Shown: positions 30,151-40,572, counted from the first letter of the stretch. The stretch is DNA of 64,000 bases from an uncultured Clostridia bacterium (GCA_947627235.1 CANQVG010000003.1:36972-100971), one strand, 5' to 3'. Made by a program: numbers and translations. The notes: generated by a model not told the origin, from the letters alone.

Positions 30151-30191
30151 GATATTTTCCTCTGGAAATATCAGGAAAAGAGTGCTACAAT
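30151..30191 (+). promoter_or_regulatory. noc promoter with overlapping palindrome
   Basis: TGGAAA (30163-30168), a 17-base spacer and TACAAT (30186-30191). The -35 box lies inside GATATTT-tcctctgg-AAATATC (30151-30172), which loosely resembles the Noc site ATTTCCCGGGAAAT, so autoregulation is possible. Confidence 0.4.
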
Positions 30192-30213
30192 TTTATAAAA
30201 GGAAGTGAAAATT

Positions 30214-31026
30214 ATGCCGGTAATTTTTCAACAGAAGCACGAAAAAGCGGTCGCAAAGGTAATAGAAATACCCTGTGAACAGATTGCACCTAACCCTTAT
30301 CAGCCGCGTCAGGAGTTTGACAGAAACGACCTTTTGAGCCTTGCCGCAAGCATAAAAAACGACGGCATATTGCAGCCGCTGTCGGTGAGGCGTCGGGGCG
30401 ACGGATATGAGCTGATCGCGGGTGAAAGACGGCTCAGAGCGGCCATTTTAGCGGGCTTATCCTCAGTTCCGTGCATCGTTTCGGAGATGTCTGACCGCAA
30501 CTCGGCGCTGCTTTCGCTTGTCGAGAACATTCAACGAAAGGACCTCGGATTTTTCGAGGAGGCAGACGCGATTGCGCGGTTGATAGATTTTTACGGAATG
30601 ACGCAGGAGGACGCGGCGCTGCGGCTCGGGTACGCGCAGTCAACGCTCGCAAACAAGCTCAGACTTCGTAAACTCAGCGACGAAGAGCGTCGGCTCATCA
30701 CTGAACACGGGCTGACCGAACGTCATGCACGAGCACTTTTGCGCCTTGACGACCCGGACAAGCGGATATCGGTAATAAATCAGGCGGCGAGGCGAAAACT
30801 CAATGTCGAGAACACCGAGCGACTCATAGATTCGATGATAGAGTACGACAAGTATAAGGAGCGAATCCGCAAAGGAAGCGCGATTTTTAAAGATCTCAGG
30901 CTGTTTATGAACACCGTGAACAAAGCGGTAGAGACAATGCAGATTGCGGGTGTCGAGGTAAATGTCGACAAAAAGCAGTCGGAGGACTTCTTGGAGTACC
31001 ATATCCGCGTGCCGCTGAACAAATGA
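30214..31026 (+). CDS. noc: ParB-like nucleoid occlusion protein (Noc)
   Basis: A 270-aa ParB paralogue. The ATG at 30214 is chosen because AAAAGGA lies about 10 bases upstream; the GTG at 30205 would be too close to it. ParB/CTP-binding motifs: IAPNPYQPRQEFD, GDGYELIAGERRLRAA and ALVENIQRKDL-like SLVENIQRKDL. An HTH follows (EDAALRLGYAQSTLANKLR). Its position between rsmG and parA is that of Bacillus noc, which blocks division over the nucleoid. The later parB at 32072 is the segregation protein. The distinction rests on synteny. Confidence 0.85.
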   Translation: MPVIFQQKHEKAVAKVIEIPCEQIAPNPYQPRQEFDRNDLLSLAASIKNDGILQPLSVRRRGDGYELIAGERRLRAAILAGLSSVPCIVSEMSDRNSALLSLVENIQRKDLGFFEEADAIARLIDFYGMTQEDAALRLGYAQSTLANKLRLRKLSDEERRLITEHGLTERHARALLRLDDPDKRISVINQAARRKLNVENTERLIDSMIEYDKYKERIRKGSAIFKDLRLFMNTVNKAVETMQIAGVEVNVDKKQSEDFLEYHIRVPLNK

Positions 31027-31157
31027 GGTGAAGCGCAGCCTGTCGGCGGAAGAGTCACGCGTCTCTTTGATTATTTTTGCCTGCCGAACCCGTTTCGCGG
31101 TCAGGCAGGCAGAACTTTTAAAACACAGTCCCGGCGTCGGTCTGACCGGCGCCGTTT

Positions 31158-31173
31158 TGTTTCACGTGAAACA
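31158..31173. promoter_or_regulatory. parS site upstream of parA
   Basis: A second exact TGTTTCACGTGAAACA, located between noc and parA, 22 bases upstream of the parA -35 box, so ParB binding or spreading could also affect parAB transcription. Confidence 0.95.
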
Positions 31174-31194
31174 CAAAAAAATTACCCTGCCCCC

Positions 31195-31222
31195 TTGCAA
31201 TCCTCTGAAAATATGGTATACT
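31195..31222 (+). promoter_or_regulatory. parA promoter
   Basis: TTGCAA (31195-31200), a 16-base spacer and TATACT (31217-31222), 39 bases before parA. Confidence 0.6.
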
Positions 31223-31261
31223 TGAGATAATCGTATTCAAAAGAGACAAGGAGGTCGGGAA

Positions 31262-32041
31262 ATGGGAAGAATAATCGCCGTTTCCAACCAGAAGGGCGGC
31301 GTCGGCAAGTCGACTACAGTAGTCAATCTTGCGGCGGCTCTCGGAGGAAAGGGCAAAAATGTTCTGGTAGTGGATATTGACGCGCAGGGCAACACTACTA
31401 CGGGTCTCGGAGTGCGCAAGAGAGCCATTACGCAGACGGTTTACGAGGTGATAATAGGCGCTTGCAGGGCGTCCGACGCCATTATTCCCACGGCATTTAA
31501 GGGCATATCGCTGATACCGTCGGCGCAGAAGCTTGCCGGCGCCGAAATCGAGCTTGCCGGCTTTGAAAACCGTCTGATGAGGCTGAAGATGCAGCTTTTG
31601 TCGGTCAGGGACAGGTATGACTATATTCTTATCGACTGCCCGCCGTCGCTGAGTCTGATAACCCTGAACGCGCTCACCGCCTGCGATTCTGTGCTGATAC
31701 CGATTCAGTGCGAGTTTTACTCGCTCGAGGGGCTTGTCCAGCTAATGGACACCATCAAGCGAATCAAGGACGGCTACAACTCGAGAATGTATATCGAGGG
31801 CATACTTTTCACGATGTACGTCGGCAGGTACAATCTTACGGCGCAGGTTGTCAGCGAGGTTAAAAAGTACTTTCCTAAAGAGGTCTACGAGACCGTTATA
31901 CCGCGCAATATCGCGCTTTCCGAGGCGCCGAGCCACGGCAAGCCGATAATGTATTACGACCGCACGTCGCGCGGAGCCGAGGCATACGAGAGCTTCTGCG
32001 TGGAGTTTCTGCAAAGAATCAAGGCAAGAGGGAAAAAGTAA
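31262..32041 (+). CDS. parA: chromosome partitioning ATPase ParA (Soj)
   Basis: A 259-aa Walker-type ATPase that acts with ParB-parS in origin segregation and, in Bacillus, regulates DnaA. Features: deviant Walker A KGGVGKSTT near residues 11-19; Walker A' VVDIDAQGNTT; and Walker B ILIDCPPSL near 125. AAGGAGG precedes the ATG. parB begins 30 bases downstream. Confidence 0.96.
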   Translation: MGRIIAVSNQKGGVGKSTTVVNLAAALGGKGKNVLVVDIDAQGNTTTGLGVRKRAITQTVYEVIIGACRASDAIIPTAFKGISLIPSAQKLAGAEIELAGFENRLMRLKMQLLSVRDRYDYILIDCPPSLSLITLNALTACDSVLIPIQCEFYSLEGLVQLMDTIKRIKDGYNSRMYIEGILFTMYVGRYNLTAQVVSEVKKYFPKEVYETVIPRNIALSEAPSHGKPIMYYDRTSRGAEAYESFCVEFLQRIKARGKK

Positions 32042-32071
32042 GCTTGTTTAACAATAACGGGAGGTGATTTT

Positions 32072-32926
32072 ATGGCAAAATCAAAGGCGCTCGGAATGGG
32101 AATGGAGGCTTTGTTTTCGGAGAACGGCTCAAAGGAGCAGAATCCCCAGATGCTGCGCATCACCGAGATAACGCCTAACAAGTCGCAGCCGCGCCGTGAT
32201 TTCGACGACAAAGCACTCGAGGCGCTTACCGAATCCATAAAGCAGCACGGAGTTTTGCAGCCGATACTTGTGCGTCCGCTGGTCTCGGGGGGCTATCAGA
32301 TAGTCGCTGGAGAGAGACGCTTCAGGGCGGCAAGGCTTGCGGGACTTGACGAGATGCCGGTTTACATCAGGGAACTCAACGACACCGAAACCGCGCAGCT
32401 CGCGCTTGTAGAGAATTTGCAGCGCGAGGATTTGAACCCGATTGAGGAGGCTATGGGCTACCGTTCACTGATGGAAGACACCGGTGCGACTCAGGATGAA
32501 ATTTCAAAGGCGATAGGCAAGTCGCGGTCTGCGATTGCAAATTCGCTGAGGCTTCTGAGCCTTGACGCGCCGACTATGGAGCTTGTAAAAAAAGGAGAGA
32601 TATCCCCGGGACACGCAAGAGCGCTTCTGTCGGTTGAGGATACTCAGCGCAGAACCGAGCTTGCCCAGCGGATACGCCGTGAGGGGCTTTCGGTTAGGCA
32701 GGCGGAGAAGCTTGCAAAAAGTGCCTTGGCAGAGAAGAAAAAACCCGCGCCAAAGCGTCGAGAGAGCATCTACCACGAGGTGGAGCTGTCGCTCAGAGAG
32801 ACCGCCGGCAGGGTATGCACCGTAAAAGAGACAAAAAACGGCGGGGGAACAATTTCGGTAGAATTTTACGACCGCGACGACCTTATGGCGATAGCGCGTC
32901 TTCTGGAAAAACTCCGCGCCGATTAA
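32072..32926 (+). CDS. parB: chromosome partitioning protein ParB (Spo0J)
   Basis: A 284-aa CTP-dependent DNA clamp that loads at parS and spreads. Features: ITPNKSQPRRDFDD; GGYQIVAGERRFRAARLAG (CTP-binding GERR); LVENLQREDLNPIEEA; and HTH TQDEISKAIGKSRSAIANSLR. The extreme N-terminus (KSKALGMGMEALFSE) is the ParA-stimulating peptide type. Two exact parS sites lie within 3.6 kb upstream. Confidence 0.96.
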   Translation: MAKSKALGMGMEALFSENGSKEQNPQMLRITEITPNKSQPRRDFDDKALEALTESIKQHGVLQPILVRPLVSGGYQIVAGERRFRAARLAGLDEMPVYIRELNDTETAQLALVENLQREDLNPIEEAMGYRSLMEDTGATQDEISKAIGKSRSAIANSLRLLSLDAPTMELVKKGEISPGHARALLSVEDTQRRTELAQRIRREGLSVRQAEKLAKSALAEKKKPAPKRRESIYHEVELSLRETAGRVCTVKETKNGGGTISVEFYDRDDLMAIARLLEKLRAD

Positions 32927-32943
32927 CAGAAAGGAAGAAAAAA

Positions 32944-34227
32944 ATGATAGATATTAAGTTTCTCAGGGAAAACCCCGAGGCGGTAAAGGAAAACATCAGA
33001 AAAAAGTTTCAGGATAACAAGGTACCGCTTGTCGACGAGGTTATCGAGCTGGACAGGAAGTACCGCGCCGCAATAACCGAGGCAGACGGTCTCAGAGCCG
33101 ACCGCAACCGTCTTTCAAAGCAGATAGGCGGACTTATGGCTAAGGGTCAGAAAGAGGAGGCCGAGCAGGTCAAGAAGCAGGTCGCGGAGAGCGCAAAGCG
33201 TCTTGAAGAGCTTGAAAAGCTCGAAGAGGAGCTTCAGAAAAAGGTCACCGACATTATGATGGTGATTCCGAATATCATCGACGCCGATGTGCCGATAGGC
33301 AGGGACGATTCGGAAAACGTCGAGCTTCAGCGCTTCGGCGAGCCTAAAGTGCCCGATTTTGAGGTTCCCTACCACACCGATATTATGGAGAGCCTTTCGG
33401 GAATCGACCTCGACGGCGCCCGCAGGGTTGCGGGGAACGGCTTCTACTATCTTATGGGCGATATCGCGAGGGTTCATTCCGCGATTCTCAGCTACGCCCG
33501 CGACTTTATGATAGGCAGAGGCTTTACCTACGTAGTTCCGCCGTTTATGATACGCTCCGACGTTGCAAAGGGCGTTATGAGCTTTGCCGAGATGGATGCT
33601 ATGATGTATAAAATCGAGGGCGAGGACCTCTACCTCATAGGAACCAGCGAACACTCGATGATAGGTCGGTTTATCGACCAAATTGTCCCCGAGGAGAGCC
33701 TGCCCATCACCCTCACGAGCTATTCGCCCTGCTTCCGCAAGGAAAAAGGCGCTCACGGCATCGAAGAACGCGGCGTTTACAGAATACATCAATTTGAAAA
33801 GCAGGAAATGATAGTGGTATGCAAGCCCGAGGAGAGCCGCGAGTGGTTCTGGAAGCTCTTGCAGAATACCGTCGACTTCTTCCGCTCGCTCGACATACCC
33901 GTCCGCACGCTCGAGTGCTGCTCCGGCGACCTCGCCGACCTCAAGGTGAAGTCGGTGGACGTAGAGGCTTGGAGTCCGAGACAGAAAAAATATTTCGAGG
34001 TAGGTTCCTGTTCCAACCTCTCCGACGCACAGGCGAGGCGTCTGAAAATCAGGGTAAACGGCGAAAAGGGCAAATATTTTGCCCACACGCTGAACAACAC
34101 CGTTGTAGCCCCGCCGAGAATGTTGATAGCGCTGCTTGAGAACAATCTCAACGCCGACGGCAGCGTGAATATCCCCGCAGCGCTGAGACCGTATGTCGGC
34201 GGTATGGAGAAGATAGTCAAGAAGTAA
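32944..34227 (+). CDS. serS: serine--tRNA ligase
   Basis: A 427-aa class II aminoacyl-tRNA synthetase. The ATG at 32944 (after GAAAGGAAG) gives the canonical MIDIKFLRENPEAVKENI; upstream in-frame starts lie inside parB. The N-terminal long coiled-coil arm (about 30-110) grips the tRNA-Ser variable arm; motif 2 is CFRKEKGAHGIEERG. Motif 3 is unusual: LNNTVVAPPRMLIALLE replaces the common LNGSGLAVGRTL, although the Arg is kept. It lies 17 bases after parB, with no T-box leader. Confidence 0.94.
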   Translation: MIDIKFLRENPEAVKENIRKKFQDNKVPLVDEVIELDRKYRAAITEADGLRADRNRLSKQIGGLMAKGQKEEAEQVKKQVAESAKRLEELEKLEEELQKKVTDIMMVIPNIIDADVPIGRDDSENVELQRFGEPKVPDFEVPYHTDIMESLSGIDLDGARRVAGNGFYYLMGDIARVHSAILSYARDFMIGRGFTYVVPPFMIRSDVAKGVMSFAEMDAMMYKIEGEDLYLIGTSEHSMIGRFIDQIVPEESLPITLTSYSPCFRKEKGAHGIEERGVYRIHQFEKQEMIVVCKPEESREWFWKLLQNTVDFFRSLDIPVRTLECCSGDLADLKVKSVDVEAWSPRQKKYFEVGSCSNLSDAQARRLKIRVNGEKGKYFAHTLNNTVVAPPRMLIALLENNLNADGSVNIPAALRPYVGGMEKIVKK

Positions 34228-34275
34228 AGGCTTTTAAAGCTTGGTAAGTTGCGCCCGGAGCAGGGGATTTTGCGA

Positions 34276-34722
34276 ACGCAGAAGCGCCAATGCATCCTCT
34301 CCCCACCCCCTTACAGACGGGAAAGGTTTGTTCACTTTTCTGTTCGGGCAGAAAAGTGAACCGAAAAGAGCCCGCCAGAGAGGAAAAGCGACGCAAAGAG
34401 TGATATAAAGGTTACGTTTGGTTCCGTCGCTTTCGTCGTTCGCTTCGCTCTCGACCCGACTTTAACTCTCTCCTTAAAACGCTATCAGCAGCCGCGCCTG
34501 CTAAATGACTTTTGCCGAAGCGGTCACAGAGGGAAACGGCGCGGCGATGCGCATTCGCGCCCGAAAGAGCCGCGCCAATTCCGACCGTCGAACGCGTTTT
34601 CAAGGAACCCTAATACCCCTCCCCTCGAGGGGAGGGGTCGTGTCGTTCGCCGAACGGCGAGCGACCGGGTGACGGGGTGGAACCCCCTCTTCCTTGAAAA
34701 GGGAGAGGGGGCAGGGGGTATG
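34276..34722. repeat. intergenic mosaic repeat, copy 2
   Basis: The 584-base gap 34228-34811 has no gene. It contains the modules of copy 1 (34276-34369 and 34472-34679), separated by a different 100-base insert with short inverted repeats, and then a tail (34680-34722) that matches the reverse complement of copy 3. The hairpin GTTCACTTTTCTG/CAGAAAAGTGAAC recurs with one changed loop base. Confidence 0.85.
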
Positions 34723-34811
34723 GAAGAAAAAGCTCCCTTGTCACTTGCCCTCTCCAAAAAGCTTAATCATTTTAATCGCACACCAACCGAGACAACCCGA
34801 AAGGAGACATT

Positions 34812-35879
34812 ATGAAGACCTTAAAAGAAGCCTATAAAAACTATTTCAAGGTCGGTGCGGCTGTGGCTGCACATTGGCTCGACGAGGCTGCGGAAACCCT
34901 CAAGACCCACTTCGACACCGTTACCTGCGAGAACGAGATGAAGTATAACCCCATTCACCCGCACGATTATCAAAAGCCGGATTTCAGGCATATGCGTCCG
35001 CCGAAGCCGGGCGAAAAGCGCGAACCGCCACCGCTGCCCGAGCTGACCCGTCGGGAGAGATTCGTTCACCCCTCTATGGAAACCGACTTTGCCCCCGCCG
35101 ACAAAATCTATGATTTTGCGCTGCAAAACGGACTTGGAGTACGCGGTCATGCCCTTATGTGGCACGGCAACTACCCTTGGGGAATCTTCGAGCAGCTCAC
35201 TCCCGAGGAGATTCGCATCAATACCGAGGAGCATTTCAAAATGGTTTCGGAGCATTTTCCCGAGTGCTTCTGCTGGGACGTCGTAAACGAAGCTGTAGAC
35301 GATCACGGCGGTTATCTGCGTGAAACCGTCTTCAAAAATAAGCTCGGCGACGATTATCTCTTTGAGATATATGCGCTCGCACGGAAGTATTTCCCGAAGC
35401 AGGAGCTTGTCTGCAATGATTATAATGAGTACGTCCCTCAAAAAAGGGAGAGCATTTTGCGGCTCGTAAACGGACTTAAAGAGCGCGGGCTGGTAGACGT
35501 CATCGGCTGCCAGTGCCACATAAACGCCTTGATGAAGCAGGAACAGCTTGATAACATCAAGCGTTCGCTCGAGATGTACGCCGAAACGGGGCTGAAAATT
35601 CACATCACCGAGATGGACGTCAACTGCATCGACTGGAAAAACCCCGACGCGCTCCCGCCCGAAGACCTTCAAAAGCGTGTGGCTGAGGTTTACGGGGAAG
35701 TTTTCGGCATCTTCCGCGGACTGAAAGGCGTTGTTGAGAGCGTGACGCTTTGGGGAGTGTCGGACAAACATTCGTGGCTGAGCTTCTTCAAGAACCGCAC
35801 CGGCAGGGAAAACTTCCCGCTTTTGTTCGACGAGGAGTATAAACAAAAAGAAGCATTACTTAGAGTAATTGATTTTTGA
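34812..35879 (+). CDS. GH10 endo-1,4-beta-xylanase, no signal peptide
   Basis: A 355-aa glycoside hydrolase family 10 enzyme that cleaves xylan or xylo-oligosaccharide backbones. Features: LMWHGNYPWGIFEQL; acid/base Glu in CWDVVNEAVDD near residue 160; and nucleophile Glu in IHITEMDVN near 266. The protein begins MKTLKEAYKNYFKVGAAVA, with no hydrophobic signal sequence, so it probably acts in the cytoplasm on imported xylo-oligosaccharides. No transporter or other xylan gene is adjacent. AAAGGAG precedes the ATG. Confidence 0.92.
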   Translation: MKTLKEAYKNYFKVGAAVAAHWLDEAAETLKTHFDTVTCENEMKYNPIHPHDYQKPDFRHMRPPKPGEKREPPPLPELTRRERFVHPSMETDFAPADKIYDFALQNGLGVRGHALMWHGNYPWGIFEQLTPEEIRINTEEHFKMVSEHFPECFCWDVVNEAVDDHGGYLRETVFKNKLGDDYLFEIYALARKYFPKQELVCNDYNEYVPQKRESILRLVNGLKERGLVDVIGCQCHINALMKQEQLDNIKRSLEMYAETGLKIHITEMDVNCIDWKNPDALPPEDLQKRVAEVYGEVFGIFRGLKGVVESVTLWGVSDKHSWLSFFKNRTGRENFPLLFDEEYKQKEALLRVIDF

Positions 35880-35892
35880 CCAAAATAATAGA

Positions 35893-35922
35893 AAAGGAAC
35901 TGCCGTTGCGGTTCTTTTCTTT
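35893..35922 (+). terminator. terminator of the xylanase gene
   Basis: GAACTGC/GCGGTTC hairpin with a CGTT loop, flanked by A-rich and T-rich stretches (TTTTCTTTTTC). Confidence 0.7.
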
Positions 35923-35993
35923 TTCAGATAGAGAATCCTCACGGGGATTCCCTGACGAACGCGCGGAGCGAACGCACCGCGTTCATTTTGCCC

Positions 35994-36022
35994 TTGACAA
36001 TCTCCTGTCCGTGTGATAAAAT
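35994..36022 (+). promoter_or_regulatory. guaB promoter
   Basis: TTGACA (35994-35999), a 17-base spacer and TAAAAT (36017-36022). The roughly 60-base leader shows no recognisable purine riboswitch. Confidence 0.8.
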
Positions 36023-36074
36023 AGATAAAATTTACTCTGATTACCCAAAGTTCGCAATTCAATATAATAATTAA

Positions 36075-37565
<1,491 letters not shown>

Positions 37566-37573
37566 AAATACAG

Positions 37574-37608
37574 CGCGCCCGTCCCAACAGGGGCGGGCGA
37601 TTTGTTTT
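37574..37608. terminator. terminator between convergent guaB and birA
   Basis: CGCCCGTCCC/GGGGCGGGCG 10-bp stem with an AACA loop, followed by a T-rich stretch that overlaps the end of birA. Confidence 0.85.
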
Positions 37609-38359
37609 ATAGCTTCAGACTGACCTCGCCGCTCTCGAGACAAAGCTCGTCTGACTCGGTCCTGACAATCAGGCGGCAGTCGTCATCAATGCCGACGACC
37701 CGCGCCGTGATTCCCGCGGGCAGCACGGTAACTTCGCGGTTGTAAAGTATCGAGCGGGCGCGGTATTCGGTGAGAAATGCCTTGCTTTCAATACTGCCGA
37801 GGCAGCGTTCAAAAGAGAGGAGAGTCTCTGCCGCGACGCGTTCCCTGAGCCCGTCGGCGTTTTCCGCGAACGCCGCTCCGGCGCGTCCGATGATGTCTTC
37901 GGGGTAGCCTCCCGACGGTTCAAACAGGTTTATTCCGATGCCAACGACCGCCCAAACAAGCGAGCCGCCGTTCGGACGCACCTGAGTTTCCGTCAATATT
38001 CCGCAAACCTTTTTACCGTCGGCATAGAGGTCGTTGACCCACTTTATGCCGATTCTTTTTGAGCCGCACCTTTCAAGTGCCTCGGCGACCGCGACAGCCG
38101 CAAGAGGAGTCAAAAGCTTCGCAATGCTGACGGGTACATTCCGCCGAAGCAGAACCGACATATACAGCCCGCAGCCTTCGGGGCTGAAAAAGCTTCTGCC
38201 GAGCCGCCCCTTGCCTCCGGTCTGGGAGCGGGCTATTACAACTGTACCGTCCGGCGCGCCGTCCGAGGCAAGTTTCTTCAGGAGATTGTTGGTAGAGTCG
38301 AGGTTATCATACTCGGCGACAGTGAATCCTCCTACTCTGTATCTTTTGATTTCCGGCAT
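37607..38359 (-). CDS. birA: biotin--[acetyl-CoA-carboxylase] ligase
   Basis: A 250-aa enzyme that activates biotin with ATP and attaches it to biotin carrier proteins. Features: N-terminal DNLDSTNNLLKKLA; RSQTGGKGRLGRSFFSPEGCGLY-type catalytic loop; KWVNDLYADGKKVCGIL; and a C-terminal SH3-like domain. There is no N-terminal winged helix, so it is a group I ligase without the repressor role. GGAGG precedes the ATG. Confidence 0.94.
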   Translation of the reverse strand: MPEIKRYRVGGFTVAEYDNLDSTNNLLKKLASDGAPDGTVVIARSQTGGKGRLGRSFFSPEGCGLYMSVLLRRNVPVSIAKLLTPLAAVAVAEALERCGSKRIGIKWVNDLYADGKKVCGILTETQVRPNGGSLVWAVVGIGINLFEPSGGYPEDIIGRAGAAFAENADGLRERVAAETLLSFERCLGSIESKAFLTEYRARSILYNREVTVLPAGITARVVGIDDDCRLIVRTESDELCLESGEVSLKL

Positions 38360-38507
38360 TTTAGCCTCCGATTATATCCGATATGTAAAATTAAGCATAG
38401 TCTATACTTGCTGGCGCGGCGACTTTCGCGACGGTCTGACATATTTGTGCAAAAATATACGAAGCGTATATTTTTGCACGCGGCGGGAAAAGTTATGCGT
38501 CCCTGAG

Positions 38508-38584
38508 GGCGAGCCCCGCCGCGCGAAGCGCGGGCACGCGGGCTTCGCCCGCGCGCGGCTGCCTGCGGCAGCTCGGGGCTTGCC
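38508..38584. repeat. four-way-junction (cloverleaf) element B
   Basis: In the birA-alr gap (38360-38743, no gene), an 11-bp outer stem (38508-38518/38574-38584, one G-U) encloses CCGCGC/GCGCGG (38519-38533), CGCGGGC/GCCCGCG (38537-38553) and GGCTGCC/GGCAGCT (38557-38573), each with a 3-nt loop. It is followed by CACCGAGGCGCAA, shared with element A apart from one base. Confidence 0.8.
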
Positions 38585-38743
38585 GTCACCGAGGCGCAAA
38601 AGAATATTTTTCAGCAACCTTTCACCAAGGCGCTCGCCGCGGTCGGTCAGGGAAGCGCAGTCGGGTTTGCGAATCTAAAGCTCGCGCCTGCTGATGACCA
38701 AAGCGTAATGCGGGCAAAAAACTGCAGCGCACGGAAATGAGAA

Positions 38744-39895
38744 TCAGTCAATACATACCCTCGGCACGCGGGGGCTTATACCGCAGACGATTTCGTAACC
38801 TATGGTGCCGATTTTTTCCGCGAGTTCGTCGGCGGTGATTTGTTCGTCGCCGTCGGTGCCGAAAAGCGTCACAACGTCTCCCTCGCGCACGCCTTCGATG
38901 TCGGTCACGTCAATCATAAGCTGGTCCATACACACCCTGCCGACGACGGGTGCGCGCCTGCCCCTGATGAGAACCTCGGCTTTGTCCGAGAGCAGCCTCG
39001 GGTAGCCGTCGGCGTAGCCTATGGTGACGACCGCTATGGTGGTTTTGCGGCGGGTGGTGTAGGTGCGCCCGTAGCTCACGTCTACATTCGGTTCGACGGT
39101 TTTCACCTGCGAGACCGCCGCTTTCAGCTCCATAACCGGTTCAAGCCCGACAGGCAGTTCGCGCTCGGCGTTCGGCTTCAGACCGTATAGCATAATGCCG
39201 AAGCGCGCGAGGTCCGAGCGAGGGTCGGGGTGATATGCCGTGCCGGCGGAATTAAGAAAATGCAGGTGTTCTACGATTATCAGACGCTTGTTGAGGGCGG
39301 TTTTGAGGTCGCAGAGCTTTTGAATCTGCGACTTTGTGTATTCGACGTCGGAGGGAGCGGAGCTGTCGGCGACAGACAGGTGGGTGAAGATTCCCTCGCA
39401 GGAAAGCGACGGCATACGGAAGATTTTTTCGGCTTCGTCGGCGAGTTCGACGGTTTCGCCGCGGATGCCTATTCTTGTCATACCGGTGTCGACGGCGAGG
39501 TGGCATCGTACTTTTTCGCCGGTGGGTGCGCACCGCGAAAGCTCGGCGGCATAGTCGAGGTCGGTAATCGCCTGAATTATATCGTATTCTATGAGTTCTG
39601 CGGCGTTTTTGGGGGGAGTGTAGCCCAGAATCAGGATTTCCCCCGCGACGCCGAGGTCGCGCAGCTCGATTGCCTCCACAAGGTTAGAAACGCCAAACCA
39701 ATCCGCTCCGCAGTCAAGTTCGAGACAGGGGATTATATTTTCGATTCCGTGGCCGTAGCAGTTTGCTTTTACAACGCACATCATCTGTGTGCCATCGGGC
39801 AGGAGCGAGCGGCAGTTTTCAACGTTTTTTCTGAGGCGGGAGAGGTTAATCTCCGCCCAAGCGCGTTTAAGCGCTTCTTTTTTGAGCTTTTGCAT
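38744..39895 (-). CDS. alr: alanine racemase
   Basis: A 383-aa PLP enzyme that makes D-alanine for peptidoglycan. Features: VVKANCYGHG near residue 42 with the PLP lysine; HLAVDTGMTRIGI; SYGRTYTTRRKT with the catalytic tyrosine near 275; and GYADGYPR. AGGT (GGAGGT) lies 6 bases before the ATG. It is divergent from the YpsA-like gene. Confidence 0.95.
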   Translation of the reverse strand: MQKLKKEALKRAWAEINLSRLRKNVENCRSLLPDGTQMMCVVKANCYGHGIENIIPCLELDCGADWFGVSNLVEAIELRDLGVAGEILILGYTPPKNAAELIEYDIIQAITDLDYAAELSRCAPTGEKVRCHLAVDTGMTRIGIRGETVELADEAEKIFRMPSLSCEGIFTHLSVADSSAPSDVEYTKSQIQKLCDLKTALNKRLIIVEHLHFLNSAGTAYHPDPRSDLARFGIMLYGLKPNAERELPVGLEPVMELKAAVSQVKTVEPNVDVSYGRTYTTRRKTTIAVVTIGYADGYPRLLSDKAEVLIRGRRAPVVGRVCMDQLMIDVTDIEGVREGDVVTLFGTDGDEQITADELAEKIGTIGYEIVCGISPRVPRVCID

Positions 39896-39940
39896 CGGTG
39901 ACCTCCGAATATAAAAATATTAACAATACAGTAACAGGGC

Positions 39941-39969
39941 TTGAAAAAAAGCGGGGGATATGTTATCAT
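39941..39969 (+). promoter_or_regulatory. promoter of the YpsA-like gene
   Basis: TTGAAA (39941-39946), a 17-base spacer and TATCAT (39964-39969), 31 bases before the ATG. Confidence 0.55.
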
Positions 39970-39999
39970 AAAGAGTAATCAAAGTCTGAGGGAAGTATT

Positions 40000-40572
40000 A
40001 TGAATAACGATTATCAAGTAGCGGACGGATTTGTTTCCGACCCTAAGAGGACGGCTTGCTTTTCGGGGCACCGTCCCGAAAAGACGCCCTTTGACGTCAA
40101 CAACGAATTTTACCTTAAAACGATGAAGTCGCTGCTTCACCGCTGCGTTTTGAACCTTTATGAAGAGGGGTTCGACACTTTCATCTGCGGTATGCAGCGC
40201 GGGGTAGACATATGGGCGGGGCAGGCGGTTATGCGTGCCAAGCAGTCGTATCCGGATATAAAGCTCATATGCGTCAGCCCGTATTCAAACGAGATTTACA
40301 GCAGACGCGGTGAAGACAGAGAGGATTACATAGCTTTGCGCGACGGGTGTGACCGCTTCATCAGTCTCGGCAAAGAGTATTACACGGGGTGTTATCAGCG
40401 AAGGAACCGATTTATGGTGGAAAATTCCTCGCTGCTGTTTGCCGCGGTAGCGGATATGCACAGCGGCACCGGTCAGACCATTTCTTATGCCAAAAAAGCG
40501 GGATTGCGGGTCAAGGTAATGGATTTATCGGGATTTGTGGAGCATCTGCGCAAAATTCGCAGCGGAATTTAA
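40000..40572 (+). CDS. SLOG-family protein, YpsA-like (DUF1273)
   Basis: A 190-aa protein of the SLOG/DprA-like Rossmann superfamily: TACFSGHRPEKTPFD near residue 15, FDTFICGMQRGVDIWAG near 58 and KLICVSPYSNE near 87. YpsA in Bacillus affects division when overproduced; SLOG proteins are proposed to bind nucleotide-like ligands. The precise role is unknown. GAGGGAAG precedes the ATG. Confidence 0.8.
   Translation: MNNDYQVADGFVSDPKRTACFSGHRPEKTPFDVNNEFYLKTMKSLLHRCVLNLYEEGFDTFICGMQRGVDIWAGQAVMRAKQSYPDIKLICVSPYSNEIYSRRGEDREDYIALRDGCDRFISLGKEYYTGCYQRRNRFMVENSSLLFAAVADMHSGTGQTISYAKKAGLRVKVMDLSGFVEHLRKIRSGI

Noticed and set aside
33115..34086. 323-codon minus-strand frame opposite serS
   Set aside because: Antisense of clear serS motifs, with no supporting start signal.
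34812..35879. Possibility that the xylanase is part of a polysaccharide utilisation cluster
   Set aside because: Neighbours are serS and guaB; no transporter, regulator or other glycosidase is adjacent.
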